This document shows, piece after piece, positions 42,496-50,564 of a stretch of 64,000 bases of DNA. The DNA is taken from NCBI RefSeq assembly GCF_003719195.1, contig NZ_CP024996.1, positions 5,084,001-5,148,000 on the forward strand. The letters are read 5' to 3'. This DNA is from Herbaspirillum rubrisubalbicans (lineage in GTDB: Bacteria > Pseudomonadota > Gammaproteobacteria > Burkholderiales > Burkholderiaceae_D). A program made the translations under genes and the position numbers. The notes beneath the pieces were generated by a model that did not search any database, was not told the DNA's origin, and saw only the letters and a program-made list of their open reading frames with translations. Positions within the stretch are counted from its first letter, which is position 1. Each line of letters opens with the position of its first letter.

Positions 42496-43164
42496 ATGGC
42501 CTATATCGATTTCCTCAGTTCCGTTCACAAAAGCACCCAGCGCGACTACCTGGCGCGCGTGAACGATCCCGAGTTCCCCAAGCCCAAGGCGGCCGAACTG
42601 GCCAAGCAATGGGGCGTTGACTACTGGGACGGCGACCGTCGCATCTGCTATGGCGGCTACCGTTACATGCCGGGCCGTTGGGCACCGGTGGCGCAGGCCA
42701 TGATCGACCACTATGGCCTCAAGGCCGGCGACAAGGTGCTCGATGTCGGCTGCGGCAAGGGTTTCCTGCTTTACGAAATGTCGCTGCTGGTGCCTGGCCT
42801 GGAGATCCATGGTATCGATATCTCATCCTACGCACTGGAACACGCCAAGGAAGAGATCCGCGACCGCCTGCAACTGGGCAGCGCCACCAGCCTGCCGTTC
42901 CCGGATCAATATTTCGATTTCGTCTTTTCCATCACCACGCTGCACAACCTGCACAACTACGATCTCGACAAGGCCTTGCGTGAGATGGAGCGGGTCGGCA
43001 AGAAGAAGTATGTTTGCGTCGAGTCATATCGCAACGAAACCGAAAAGGCTAACCTGCTGTACTGGCAAGTCACCTGCGAAGCCTTCTGCACCCCCGAAGA
43101 GTGGGACTGGTGGTTCCGCCAGACCGGTTACACCGGCGACCATTCCCTGATCTATTTCGAGTAA
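42496..43164 (+). CDS. SAM-dependent methyltransferase
   Basis: 222 residues, class I fold: VLDVGCGKGFLLYEM (about 80-94) binds SAM, then GIDISSYALEHAKE and a post-II motif FDFVFSITTLHNL. The small size and RICYGGYRYMPGRW segment resemble methyltransferases of LPS/EPS clusters. It lies 3 bp after the kinase. The acceptor (sugar O, C or N) is unknown. Confidence 0.82.
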   Translation: MAYIDFLSSVHKSTQRDYLARVNDPEFPKPKAAELAKQWGVDYWDGDRRICYGGYRYMPGRWAPVAQAMIDHYGLKAGDKVLDVGCGKGFLLYEMSLLVPGLEIHGIDISSYALEHAKEEIRDRLQLGSATSLPFPDQYFDFVFSITTLHNLHNYDLDKALREMERVGKKKYVCVESYRNETEKANLLYWQVTCEAFCTPEEWDWWFRQTGYTGDHSLIYFE

Positions 43165-43169
43165 AGCCC

Positions 43170-44225
43170 ATGAGCATCCCCAAGACCATGCGCGCCGCCA
43201 TCCTGGCGCAACTGCAACAGCCCCTGATCGTGGACGAAGTCGAATTGCCGCCGCAACTGGAAGTCGGCCAGGTACTGGTGAAGATCGGCGTGAGCGGTGT
43301 CTGCGGCTCGCAATTGGGTGAAATCGACGGCGCCAAAGGCGAGGACAAATACCTGCCACACCTGCTGGGTCACGAGGCCTCGGGCATCGTGCAGGAAGTG
43401 GGCCCCGGCGTGCGTTTCGTCAAGCCAGGCGACCATGTGGTACTGCATTGGCGCAAGAGCCAGGGCATCGAGTCGCTGCCCCCCAAGTACACCTGGCGCG
43501 GCAAAACCCTCAACGCCGGCCTGATTGCCACCTTCAACGAGTACGCCATCGTTTCGGAGAACCGCGTCACCCGGATCGATCCCTCCAGTGACATGGATGT
43601 GGCCGCGCTGTTTGGCTGCGCCGTCACCACCGGTTTTGGCGTGGCCGAGAACAATGCCGATATCCGACTGGGTGAATCGGTCGTGGTCTTCGGTGCTGGC
43701 GGAGTGGGCCTCAACATCATCCAGGCAGCCTCGCTGCGCTCGGCCTATCCCATCATCGCAGTGGATCTGCACGAAGGTCGCTTGGAGCTGGCCAAGCAGG
43801 TCGGTGCCACGCACCTGATCAATGCCAGCAAGGTGGACGCCAGGACCGCGCTGGTGGAGCTGATGGGCAAGCAGGGCATCGACGTCTTCATCGACAACAC
43901 CGGGCAGCCTCCCATCATCGAGATGGGCTATGAACTGACCAAGGCCCAGGGGCGAGTGGTACTGGTGGGCGTACCGCGTGCGGGGCGCAATATCAGCATC
44001 TATTCGCTGCCGCTGCATTTCGAAAAGACCATCAGTGGCTCGCATGGCGGCGAGACCGTGCCGCACGTCGATATCCCACGCTATACCAAGCTGCTCGACG
44101 CCGGCCTCATCCAGCTCAAGCCGCTCATTACCGAACACTTCAAGCTGGACGACATCAACGTTGCCATCGAGCGTATGCGTAGCGGTGCGATGTCCGGTCG
44201 CTGCCTGATCCGCATGGACCACTGA
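43170..44225 (+). CDS. Zinc-binding medium-chain dehydrogenase
   Basis: 351 residues. Catalytic-zinc region GVCGSQ (Cys near 40) and LLGHEASGIV (His-Glu), NAD Rossmann motif GAGGVGLNIIQ. The loop that normally carries the four structural-zinc cysteines is replaced by HWRKSQGIESLPPKYTW, so the structural zinc is absent, as in a minority of MDR enzymes. It probably oxidises or reduces a sugar intermediate. Confidence 0.85.
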   Translation: MSIPKTMRAAILAQLQQPLIVDEVELPPQLEVGQVLVKIGVSGVCGSQLGEIDGAKGEDKYLPHLLGHEASGIVQEVGPGVRFVKPGDHVVLHWRKSQGIESLPPKYTWRGKTLNAGLIATFNEYAIVSENRVTRIDPSSDMDVAALFGCAVTTGFGVAENNADIRLGESVVVFGAGGVGLNIIQAASLRSAYPIIAVDLHEGRLELAKQVGATHLINASKVDARTALVELMGKQGIDVFIDNTGQPPIIEMGYELTKAQGRVVLVGVPRAGRNISIYSLPLHFEKTISGSHGGETVPHVDIPRYTKLLDAGLIQLKPLITEHFKLDDINVAIERMRSGAMSGRCLIRMDH

Positions 44226-44232
44226 CTCTGCC

Positions 44233-45027
44233 ATGCGCGCACTTCTGCTGGCTGCCGGCCTGGGAACCAGGCTGCGTCCCCTGACTGATTTCCTGCCCAA
44301 ATGCCTGGTCCCGATCGCAGGTCGGCCATTGCTGGACTACTGGATCGAAACGCTGCTGCGCCAAGGGGTGGAGGATATCCTGATCAACACCCATTATCGT
44401 GCCGATCTGGTAGAGCGCTATATTGCCGCCAGTACCTGGTGCGACCGCGTAACGCTGGTTCATGAACCGCAATTGCTGGGCACGGCCGGCACGGCGCTGA
44501 CCCACCGGCAATTCTTTGGCGAGCAGCCATTCCTGCTGGCCCACGCCGATAACCTGACCCGCTTCGATTGTCGCGATTTCCTGAGCACCCATCGGAACAG
44601 GCCCCACGGCACAGCCCTGACCATGATGCTCTTCGAAACCCCGGATCCCCAATCCTGCGGCATTGTCGAGCTCGATACCAGCGGCGTAGTGCAGGTCTTC
44701 CACGAAAAGCAGCCCAATCCCCCTGGCAATCTGGCCAATGCCGCCGTCTATGTCGTGGAGCCTGAGGTACTGACCTGGCTGGCGAGTCTGGGCCGGCACG
44801 AGATCGACTTCAGCACCGAAGTCATTCCGCGCTACCTTGGTCACATTGCCACGTTTGCCAACACTTCCTATCACCGGGACATCGGTACCGTGCAGAGCTG
44901 GGCCCAGGCGCAGCGGGACTTTGCCATGCCACCGGCGCAGCCCCAAAACCAGCAAGCATGGACGCAACTGCTCGCCTCACTGGGGCCAGACCTGCCCAGC
45001 TTGATGGCGCAGCTATCGGCCTCCTGA
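44233..45027 (+). CDS. Sugar-1-phosphate nucleotidyltransferase
   Basis: 264 residues of the NTP_transferase family: LAAGLGTRLRPLT (6-18), PKCLVPIAGRPLLDYW, an AHADN metal site and HEKQPNP. It resembles mannose/heptose-1-phosphate guanylyltransferases (HddC-like), but nucleotide and sugar specificity cannot be read off. The tail after about residue 230 is Gln/Pro-rich. It would activate the product of the kinase and phosphatase steps. Confidence 0.82.
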   Translation: MRALLLAAGLGTRLRPLTDFLPKCLVPIAGRPLLDYWIETLLRQGVEDILINTHYRADLVERYIAASTWCDRVTLVHEPQLLGTAGTALTHRQFFGEQPFLLAHADNLTRFDCRDFLSTHRNRPHGTALTMMLFETPDPQSCGIVELDTSGVVQVFHEKQPNPPGNLANAAVYVVEPEVLTWLASLGRHEIDFSTEVIPRYLGHIATFANTSYHRDIGTVQSWAQAQRDFAMPPAQPQNQQAWTQLLASLGPDLPSLMAQLSAS

Positions 45028-45104
45028 ACGCAGGCAGGTGCTGCAAAACGAATATTTGGCGGGTATTTGCGGGGCCGTTTCGCGGATGGCGAGGCAAAAA
45101 CGGG

Positions 45105-45113
45105 TGATATTCT
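45105..45113 (+). promoter_or_regulatory. Possible extended -10 promoter upstream of the cupin gene
   Basis: TGA-TATTCT in the 161-bp gap before the cupin gene. A perfect 7-bp hairpin (GCCTGCC/GGCAGGC, 45123-45141) would lie at the very 5' end of the transcript. The -35 is not clear. Confidence 0.35.
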
Positions 45114-45188
45114 TGCCCAATTGCCTGCCACACCGGCAGGCGGGTAGCCACCTCTTCTTGCTGTCATTTTTGCTGTATTGAAAGGGAC

Positions 45189-45740
45189 ATGAATCCGGAT
45201 CTGCGCCAATATCGCTTCCAGAATCCCGAAGTCATCTATTCGGACATGGAAGTCGTGACCGCCTCTCGCGCGGACATACTCCACCTGGAGCAGCTATCTG
45301 CCAGCAATGCGCGCCAGCGGGTACGCCTGTGTGCGCATGACAGTCTTGAGGATAGCCTGCATGAGATGCTCATCGTCATCCAGGGGCCCAGTGCCTATGT
45401 GCGCCCCCACAAGCATCCAGGCAAGTCGGAATCGATGCACGTGATCTCCGGTCGCGTCGATCTGGTCATGATGGACGATGCAGGTGCGGTCACGCAGATC
45501 ATAGAAATGGGCGATTACGCTTCGGGACTGCCATTCTATGAGCGCGTGGACCGCCCCATCTTCCACACCCTGATCATCCGCTCCGACGTCCTGGTCTTCC
45601 ACGAAGTCACCAATGGCCCCTTCCTCCCGAATGCCACTGTCTTCCCCGATTGGGCGCCGGATGGCAGTGATGCCGCGCTGGCCGAGCGTTACGTTGGGGA
45701 ACTGGAACAAAGAATCAAATCTGCCACGGAAAAGCAATGA
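45189..45740 (+). CDS. WbuC-family cupin protein
   Basis: 183 residues. The cupin core has RVRLCAHDSLEDSLHEMLI, YVRPHKHPGKSESMHVISG and a second His in PIFHTLII. WbuC proteins recur in O-antigen clusters; the catalytic role is not established. GAAAGGGAC gives a good ribosome site. The stop overlaps the next gene (ATGA). Confidence 0.82.
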   Translation: MNPDLRQYRFQNPEVIYSDMEVVTASRADILHLEQLSASNARQRVRLCAHDSLEDSLHEMLIVIQGPSAYVRPHKHPGKSESMHVISGRVDLVMMDDAGAVTQIIEMGDYASGLPFYERVDRPIFHTLIIRSDVLVFHEVTNGPFLPNATVFPDWAPDGSDAALAERYVGELEQRIKSATEKQ

Positions 45741-46978
45741 AACAAATCATCCATCGCCGCACTACCTGCCGTGCCTGCGGCAGCCACGATCTTGATCTGG
45801 TGTTCGCCTTGAAGCCTACGCCTATCGGCGACGACTATGTCACCCAGGAGCGTGTGGGCCAGACTCAGCCCAGCTATCCCATCGATCTGTTCATGTGTGG
45901 CCAGTGCGGCCTGGCGCAGATTACCGACATCATCGATCCGGAAATCCTCTATAACAACTATATCTATGTGACCCAAAGTTCCGTGGGCCTCAATAGCCAC
46001 TTCCACGCCTATGCACAAAGCGTGGTGCAGCGTTGCAAGCTCGCACCAGGTTCGCGGGTGATGGACCTGGGTTCCAATGACGGCACCCTGCTGCGCTCGT
46101 TCCAGGCACTGGGCATGGATGTGCTGGGGGTGGAATTTGCCGCGCATATCGCGCAACAAGCCACGGCCAGCGGCATCCCGACCATCGGCAAGTTCTTCGA
46201 ACGAGATCTGGCCAAGGAGATCCTGGCCTCGCAGGGGCCGGCACGCGTGATTACGGCCAACAATGTGTTTGCCAATATTGATGATCTGGGCTCCTGGGTC
46301 GACGGCATCAACACCTTGCTGGCCGAGGATGGGGTATTCATCTTCGAGAGCTATTACCTGGCCGACCTGATCGAGAACATGGTGTTCGATTTCCTCTATC
46401 ACGAACATCTGTCATCGTTCTCGGTACGCCCGATCCAGGCGCTGTTCGAACGGGTCGGGCTGGAACTGACCGCCATCGAACGCGTGGCCACCAAGGGTGG
46501 TTCGCTACGCTATTTCGTCCAGCGTCCCAATGGCCCGATACAAAAAGACGGCTCGGTTCAGCAGTTGCTGGATGAGGAACAAAGCAAGGGCATCTACCGC
46601 AAGGAAACTTATGTTGCCTACGCGGCCAAGATCGACAGCTTGAAGCAGCAGACCCTCTCCTTCCTGCGCCAGGCCAAGGCCGAGAACAAGACCGTGGCGG
46701 GCTTCGGCGCCTCCATCACCGGCACCACGCTGATCTACCATTTCGAGCTGGGGCAATACCTCGACTATCTGGTCGATGACAACCAGGCCAAGCAGGGACG
46801 ATATAGCCCTGGCTGGCATCTGCCGGTGCTGCCGTCCTCAGCGATCTATGAGCGCAAGCCAGATTACGTGCTGGTGCTGGCATGGCGTTTCGCCGATCCT
46901 TTCATCCAGAAACATCAGGCTTACCTCGACCAGGGAGGGCATTTCATCGTGCCCGTCCCCACCTTCAGAATCGTCTGA
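45737..46978 (+). CDS. Sugar C-methyltransferase, second copy of family
   Basis: 413 residues with the same architecture as the protein at 30792-32015: zinc pairs CRAC (near 11-14) and CGQC (near 54-57), SAM motif VMDLGSNDGTLLRSF, catalytic region YHEHLSSFS and C-terminal GFGASITGTTLIYHF. Sequence identity between the two is modest by eye, so this is not a recent duplication. It suggests a second branched sugar or a different methylation position. Confidence 0.84.
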   Translation: MKQIIHRRTTCRACGSHDLDLVFALKPTPIGDDYVTQERVGQTQPSYPIDLFMCGQCGLAQITDIIDPEILYNNYIYVTQSSVGLNSHFHAYAQSVVQRCKLAPGSRVMDLGSNDGTLLRSFQALGMDVLGVEFAAHIAQQATASGIPTIGKFFERDLAKEILASQGPARVITANNVFANIDDLGSWVDGINTLLAEDGVFIFESYYLADLIENMVFDFLYHEHLSSFSVRPIQALFERVGLELTAIERVATKGGSLRYFVQRPNGPIQKDGSVQQLLDEEQSKGIYRKETYVAYAAKIDSLKQQTLSFLRQAKAENKTVAGFGASITGTTLIYHFELGQYLDYLVDDNQAKQGRYSPGWHLPVLPSSAIYERKPDYVLVLAWRFADPFIQKHQAYLDQGGHFIVPVPTFRIV

Positions 46979-46979
46979 A

Positions 46980-47729
46980 ATGGGTGAATCACATTACCTG
47001 GTCGTCGGCGGCAGCAAAGGGACCGGCCTGGCATTGGTAGAACATCTGCTGGCAGACGGGCAGCGCGTCTCGGTGCTGGCGCGCAGCGCTTGCGCACTGC
47101 CGCCGTCACCGCTGCTGACATGGCTGCCGGTGGATGTGACCGATACCGTCGCCTTGCATACAGCTCTGGACGCGTGCGTAGCCGGCCAGGGCAAGATCGA
47201 TAGTGCCGTCTTCATGCAGCGCCACCGGGCCAGTGACGATGCCTTCGAAACCGACCTTGCAGTGGCACTCACAGCCACCCGCGCCACCATTGACCATCTG
47301 GTTGCACGGAAACATTTCAGCGGTAGCGCGCAGGGCAATGGCATCGTCATGGTCAGTTCGATTGCGGACCACTACATCGCCCCCGAGCAGGATCTGGGCT
47401 ATCACGTCAGCAAGGCCGGACTGGTACAACTGGCGCGCTTTTATGCCTTGCAGTTGGGGCCGCTGGGGTTGCGTGTCAATGTCGTGTCGCCCTGCGTGGT
47501 CATCAAGGAAGCAGCCCAGGAGTATTACCGCCAGAACAGCTGGATCACGGACCGCTTCGAACACTTCATACCGTTACGTCGTGCTGGCTCCTCGCAAGAC
47601 ATCATCAACGCCATCCTGTTCCTGACCGGGGCGCAGAGTAGCTATATCACCGGCCAGAACATCGTGGTCGATGGCGGCCTGACCTTGCGCAGCCATGAAT
47701 CGATCATCAGGGATTTCCCTCAACACTGA
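46980..47729 (+). CDS. Short-chain dehydrogenase, possible 4-keto-sugar reductase
   Basis: 249 residues of classical SDR type. The NAD(P) site is GGSKGTG (11-17), then MVSSIADH, the catalytic pair YHVSK and the C-terminal TGQNIVVDGG. The canonical NAG segment is altered (FMQRHRA). It follows the C-methyltransferase by one base. A keto-sugar reductase role is inferred from position. Confidence 0.8.
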   Translation: MGESHYLVVGGSKGTGLALVEHLLADGQRVSVLARSACALPPSPLLTWLPVDVTDTVALHTALDACVAGQGKIDSAVFMQRHRASDDAFETDLAVALTATRATIDHLVARKHFSGSAQGNGIVMVSSIADHYIAPEQDLGYHVSKAGLVQLARFYALQLGPLGLRVNVVSPCVVIKEAAQEYYRQNSWITDRFEHFIPLRRAGSSQDIINAILFLTGAQSSYITGQNIVVDGGLTLRSHESIIRDFPQH

Positions 47730-47795
47730 CAGCATCATCAGCACACAGAAGCCGCCCGGCAATGGACCGGATGAGGCAAGGCATCGGAGGATCAA

Positions 47796-49292
47796 TTGGA
47801 CAGTTCGTCTACCACTGACATCGCAGAAATCAATAAGGCCAGGGCCTTGGCAGGCAAGGACGCGCGCATCGTCTTCGTTGCGGGCAACTTCAATACCGTG
47901 CACCCCGGCCACTTGCGCTTGCTCAAGTTCGCCTCCGAGTGCGGTGATTTCCTGGTCGTCGGCGTAGCGGGCGACCATGTCCCCGGTGCTCTGCTTCCGG
48001 CCCAACTACGTTTTGACGGCATTACCGCAATCAGTTTCGTCGATCATGCCTTCGTGATGACCTCGTCGCCCGAAGAGATCATTCGTGCGCTCAAACCCAG
48101 CATCGTGGTCAAGGGTGACGAACATGAAACCCGATTCAATCCGGAACAAGCTGCCGTGGATGAATATGGCGGCAAGCTCATGTTCAGTTCCGGCGAGATG
48201 CGCTTTTCCTCGATTGATCTGCTCAAGCGCGACATCCTGGAGCCCAACCTGTCTTCCATCGTGTTGCCGCGCGATTATCCTGAACGTCATGCGTTGACGA
48301 TGAAGGATTTGCGCCAGACCATGGAAAAATTCAAAGGCCTGCGGGTGGCGGTGCTGGGCGACCTGATCGTGGATGAATATGTCAGTTGCGAAGCGCTGGG
48401 CATGTCGCAGGAAGATCCGACCCTGGTGGTTACCCCGATTCTGCTGGAACGCTTCATCGGCGGTGCCGGTATCGTGGCCTCACATGCCCGCACGCTCGGG
48501 GCGCAGGTCAATTACTTCTCGGTAGCAGGCAAGGATGCCGCCGCCGACTTCGCTCGCGAAAAACTCAGTGAATATAAGGTCACTGCCACCATCTTCGAGG
48601 ATGAGAGTCGGCCAACTACGCTCAAGCAACGCTTCCGCGCTGCCGGCAAAACCCTGCTGCGCGTGAGTCACCTGCGCCAGCACGACATTGAACAGCGTCT
48701 GGCCCAACGCTTCGTCGATGCGGTCAAGGCCAAGCTGGATGCCTGCGACCTGGTGATTTTTTCCGATTTCAATTACGGCTGTCTGCCACAGGTGGTGGTG
48801 GACCAACTGGTTGCTGCCTGCACCGAACGCGGGATTCCCTTTGTTGCCGACAGCCAGTCATCGTCGCAGATGGGCGATGTCTCCCGCTTCAAGGGCGCCA
48901 TGCTGCTCACCCCAACCGAACGCGAAGCACGATTGGCCGTACGGGACTACAGTTCCGGCCTGGTCGTCCTGGCCGAGAAACTGCGCCAACGTTCGCAGGC
49001 AGAAAACATCATTCTGACTCTGGGGGCAGAAGGTATCCTGGCGCACGCCCAGTCGGAAGGAGAATTGGCTTGGCTCACCGACCGCTTGCCGGCCTTCAAT
49101 AGTTCGCCCAAGGACACCGCCGGGGCCGGCGACAGCTTCCTCACCTGCACCTCGATGGCCATGACGGTGGGCGCAGACATCTGGCAAAGCATGTATCTGG
49201 GATCGATTGCCGCTGCCTGCCAGGTCAGTCGCGTCGGCAATATTCCTTTGTCGGCAAGTGATCTGATGCAGGAGTTGGCTGATCAGATTTGA
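47796..49292 (+). CDS. HldE-like bifunctional protein with reversed domain order
   Basis: 498 residues. The N-terminal domain (about 25-160) is a nucleotidyltransferase of the cytidylyltransferase/RfaE type: VAGNFNTVHPGHLRLL with HPGH at 36-39. The C-terminal domain (about 180-495) is a PfkB/ribokinase-type kinase: LGDLIVDEYV, GGAGIVASHARTLG and the catalytic motif DTAGAGDSF near 440. E. coli HldE has the kinase first. The start is TTG at 47796 with a perfect GGAGG five bases upstream. A heptose-1-phosphate or similar kinase/nucleotidyltransferase is likely. Confidence 0.85.
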   Translation: MDSSSTTDIAEINKARALAGKDARIVFVAGNFNTVHPGHLRLLKFASECGDFLVVGVAGDHVPGALLPAQLRFDGITAISFVDHAFVMTSSPEEIIRALKPSIVVKGDEHETRFNPEQAAVDEYGGKLMFSSGEMRFSSIDLLKRDILEPNLSSIVLPRDYPERHALTMKDLRQTMEKFKGLRVAVLGDLIVDEYVSCEALGMSQEDPTLVVTPILLERFIGGAGIVASHARTLGAQVNYFSVAGKDAAADFAREKLSEYKVTATIFEDESRPTTLKQRFRAAGKTLLRVSHLRQHDIEQRLAQRFVDAVKAKLDACDLVIFSDFNYGCLPQVVVDQLVAACTERGIPFVADSQSSSQMGDVSRFKGAMLLTPTEREARLAVRDYSSGLVVLAEKLRQRSQAENIILTLGAEGILAHAQSEGELAWLTDRLPAFNSSPKDTAGAGDSFLTCTSMAMTVGADIWQSMYLGSIAAACQVSRVGNIPLSASDLMQELADQI

Positions 49293-49620
49293 TGCCTCGG
49301 GTGGCAAGGGCAGCAGAGGGGATGTTTGTCGGCGCCGCTGAGCCACTGTTTCGACGTGCAGCCTAGACCAATGTTAATTTGTCCCTCTCCAACTGAGCCG
49401 CCTTCCACAGCCGGCTGAAGGCCGCCACACGGTCATAGGACCCTTCGTCATTGTCGTGAACCTAGAGAATCACGAACAAAAGACCCTATCCATCGTCCGT
49501 AATTGATATCGCGCAAAGTATCCATCTCACAACGCCCCCATACTGTTTCCCAGCAGAATACGTTGCTGTTTTTACAATTTTGTATCTGGCGTGGCGCTGG
49601 ATTGGTAGGTCGGTAAGAAG
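49293..49620. other. Spacer between the sugar operon and tRNA-Arg
   Basis: 328 bp with no complete gene. It holds a transposase-like remnant on the minus strand (49383-49461). No clear terminator for the sugar operon is seen. Confidence 0.5.
49383..49461 (-). pseudogene. Possible transposase remnant (IS21 IstA-like)
   Basis: On the minus strand a short frame reads GSYDRVAAFSRLWKAAQ and then meets a stop at 49362-49364. The segment recalls the N-terminal region of IS21-family IstA transposases. It is far too short to be functional, has no start and no terminal repeats are visible. The match is from memory only. Confidence 0.35.
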
Positions 49621-49696
49621 TGGCGCGGCTGGCGGGGATCGAACCCACGACCCTTGGCTTCGGAGGCCAATACTCTATCCACTGAGCTACAGCCGC
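49621..49696 (-). tRNA. tRNA-Arg (anticodon CCG)
   Basis: A complete cloverleaf on the minus strand: acceptor GCGGCTG/CAGCCGC, D-arm TAGCTCAGTGGATAGAGTA, anticodon stem TTGGC/GCCAA with loop CTCCGAA (anticodon CCG, decodes CGG), T-loop TTCGATC, discriminator G and an encoded CCA (49621-49623). Its 3' end faces the polysaccharide island. Confidence 0.96.
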
Positions 49697-49775
49697 GCTG
49701 ATGGGGAGAACCCCGGAAAGGCCTGAAGGATACCGTCTTTCCAGCGGGACGTCCATGGTGGCGGCGGTTTTTCCG

Positions 49776-49804
49776 TGTCAAACGGAAAGCATTGTGACTA
49801 TAAT
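49776..49804 (+). promoter_or_regulatory. Promoter of the cytochrome c gene
   Basis: TGTCAA (49776-49781) and a perfect TATAAT (49799-49804) spaced 17 bp, about 135 bp upstream of the gene. The -35 lies inside a small dyad TTTCCGT/ACGGAAA (49770-49788), a possible operator. Confidence 0.55.
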
Positions 49805-49936
49805 CAAGAGTTCGGCGAGAGAGCGCAATGAAAGCCCTGCCTGATCCTAGTCCACGCAATGCCAGGCGATAAGGCGATACAAAGGGAACCGACGTTTTCC
49901 GCCCCAATTTCGAGGAATCATTACGGAGGGACGCCA

Positions 49937-50473
49937 ATGAGCTCAGCTCAGCATGAACACGAGTCAGCAATCAGGACTCCCAAACAATTGATCGCAGCCG
50001 TGGTCGCAGGTTTTATGGTCCCCATCGTGTGCATCGTGCTGCTGGTGCAGTACGTGACCAATGGCCAGAAAACCGGGGCCGGCTCCGATAGCCAGACGCC
50101 CGAGATGATCGCGGCCCGCATCAAACCCGTCTCCGACGAAGGCTTCACCTTCCGTGATGCCGCCGGTCCCAAACAACTGCTCTCCGGTGAAGAAGTCTAC
50201 AAGACCACCTGTGCCGCCTGCCATGGCGCTGGCGTAGCCGGCGCCCCCAAGGTGGGCGACGCTGCTGCCTGGCAGGCGCGCATCGCGCAAGGCTATGACA
50301 CCCTGGTCTCGCACGCCATCAACGGCCTGCGCGCCATGCCGGCCAAGGGCGGCAACCCTGACCTGGACGATGTGGAGATCCAGCGTACCGTGGCCTACAT
50401 GGCCAACCAGTCCGGCGCCTCCTTCAAGGAACCGGAAGCCAAGGCTCCTGCCGCCGACGCCGCAGCCAAGTAA
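49937..50473 (+). CDS. Membrane-anchored class I cytochrome c (cytochrome c5-like)
   Basis: 178 residues. One N-terminal membrane helix (about 18-41) acts as an uncleaved anchor. The periplasmic domain binds one heme through CAACH (92-96), with the probable axial Met in LRAMPAKGG near 134. The tail is Ala/Lys-rich. GGAGGG lies seven bases before the ATG. It probably carries electrons in a respiratory chain. A strong bidirectional terminator follows. Confidence 0.9.
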   Translation: MSSAQHEHESAIRTPKQLIAAVVAGFMVPIVCIVLLVQYVTNGQKTGAGSDSQTPEMIAARIKPVSDEGFTFRDAAGPKQLLSGEEVYKTTCAACHGAGVAGAPKVGDAAAWQARIAQGYDTLVSHAINGLRAMPAKGGNPDLDDVEIQRTVAYMANQSGASFKEPEAKAPAADAAAK

Positions 50474-50510
50474 TCGCTGCCATTGCTGGGCCGGTTGTTG
50501 CGGCACAGAC

Positions 50511-50545
50511 AAAAAAATCCCCGAATCGGATTCGGGGATTTTTTC
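50511..50545. terminator. Bidirectional terminator between convergent genes
   Basis: An almost uninterrupted palindrome (ATCCCCGAATC-G-GATTCGGGGAT) flanked by A7 on one side and T6 on the other serves both the cytochrome gene and the leftward OmpA-like gene. Confidence 0.95.
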
Positions 50546-50564
50546 ATTTCTGGCGACACGCAAC

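Noticed and set aside
49448..49756. 102-codon minus-strand frame across tRNA-Arg
   Set aside because: It runs straight through the tRNA gene (translated AAVAQWIEYWPPKPRVVGSIPASR is a known tRNA-derived artefact pattern, given here only to explain rejection in part).
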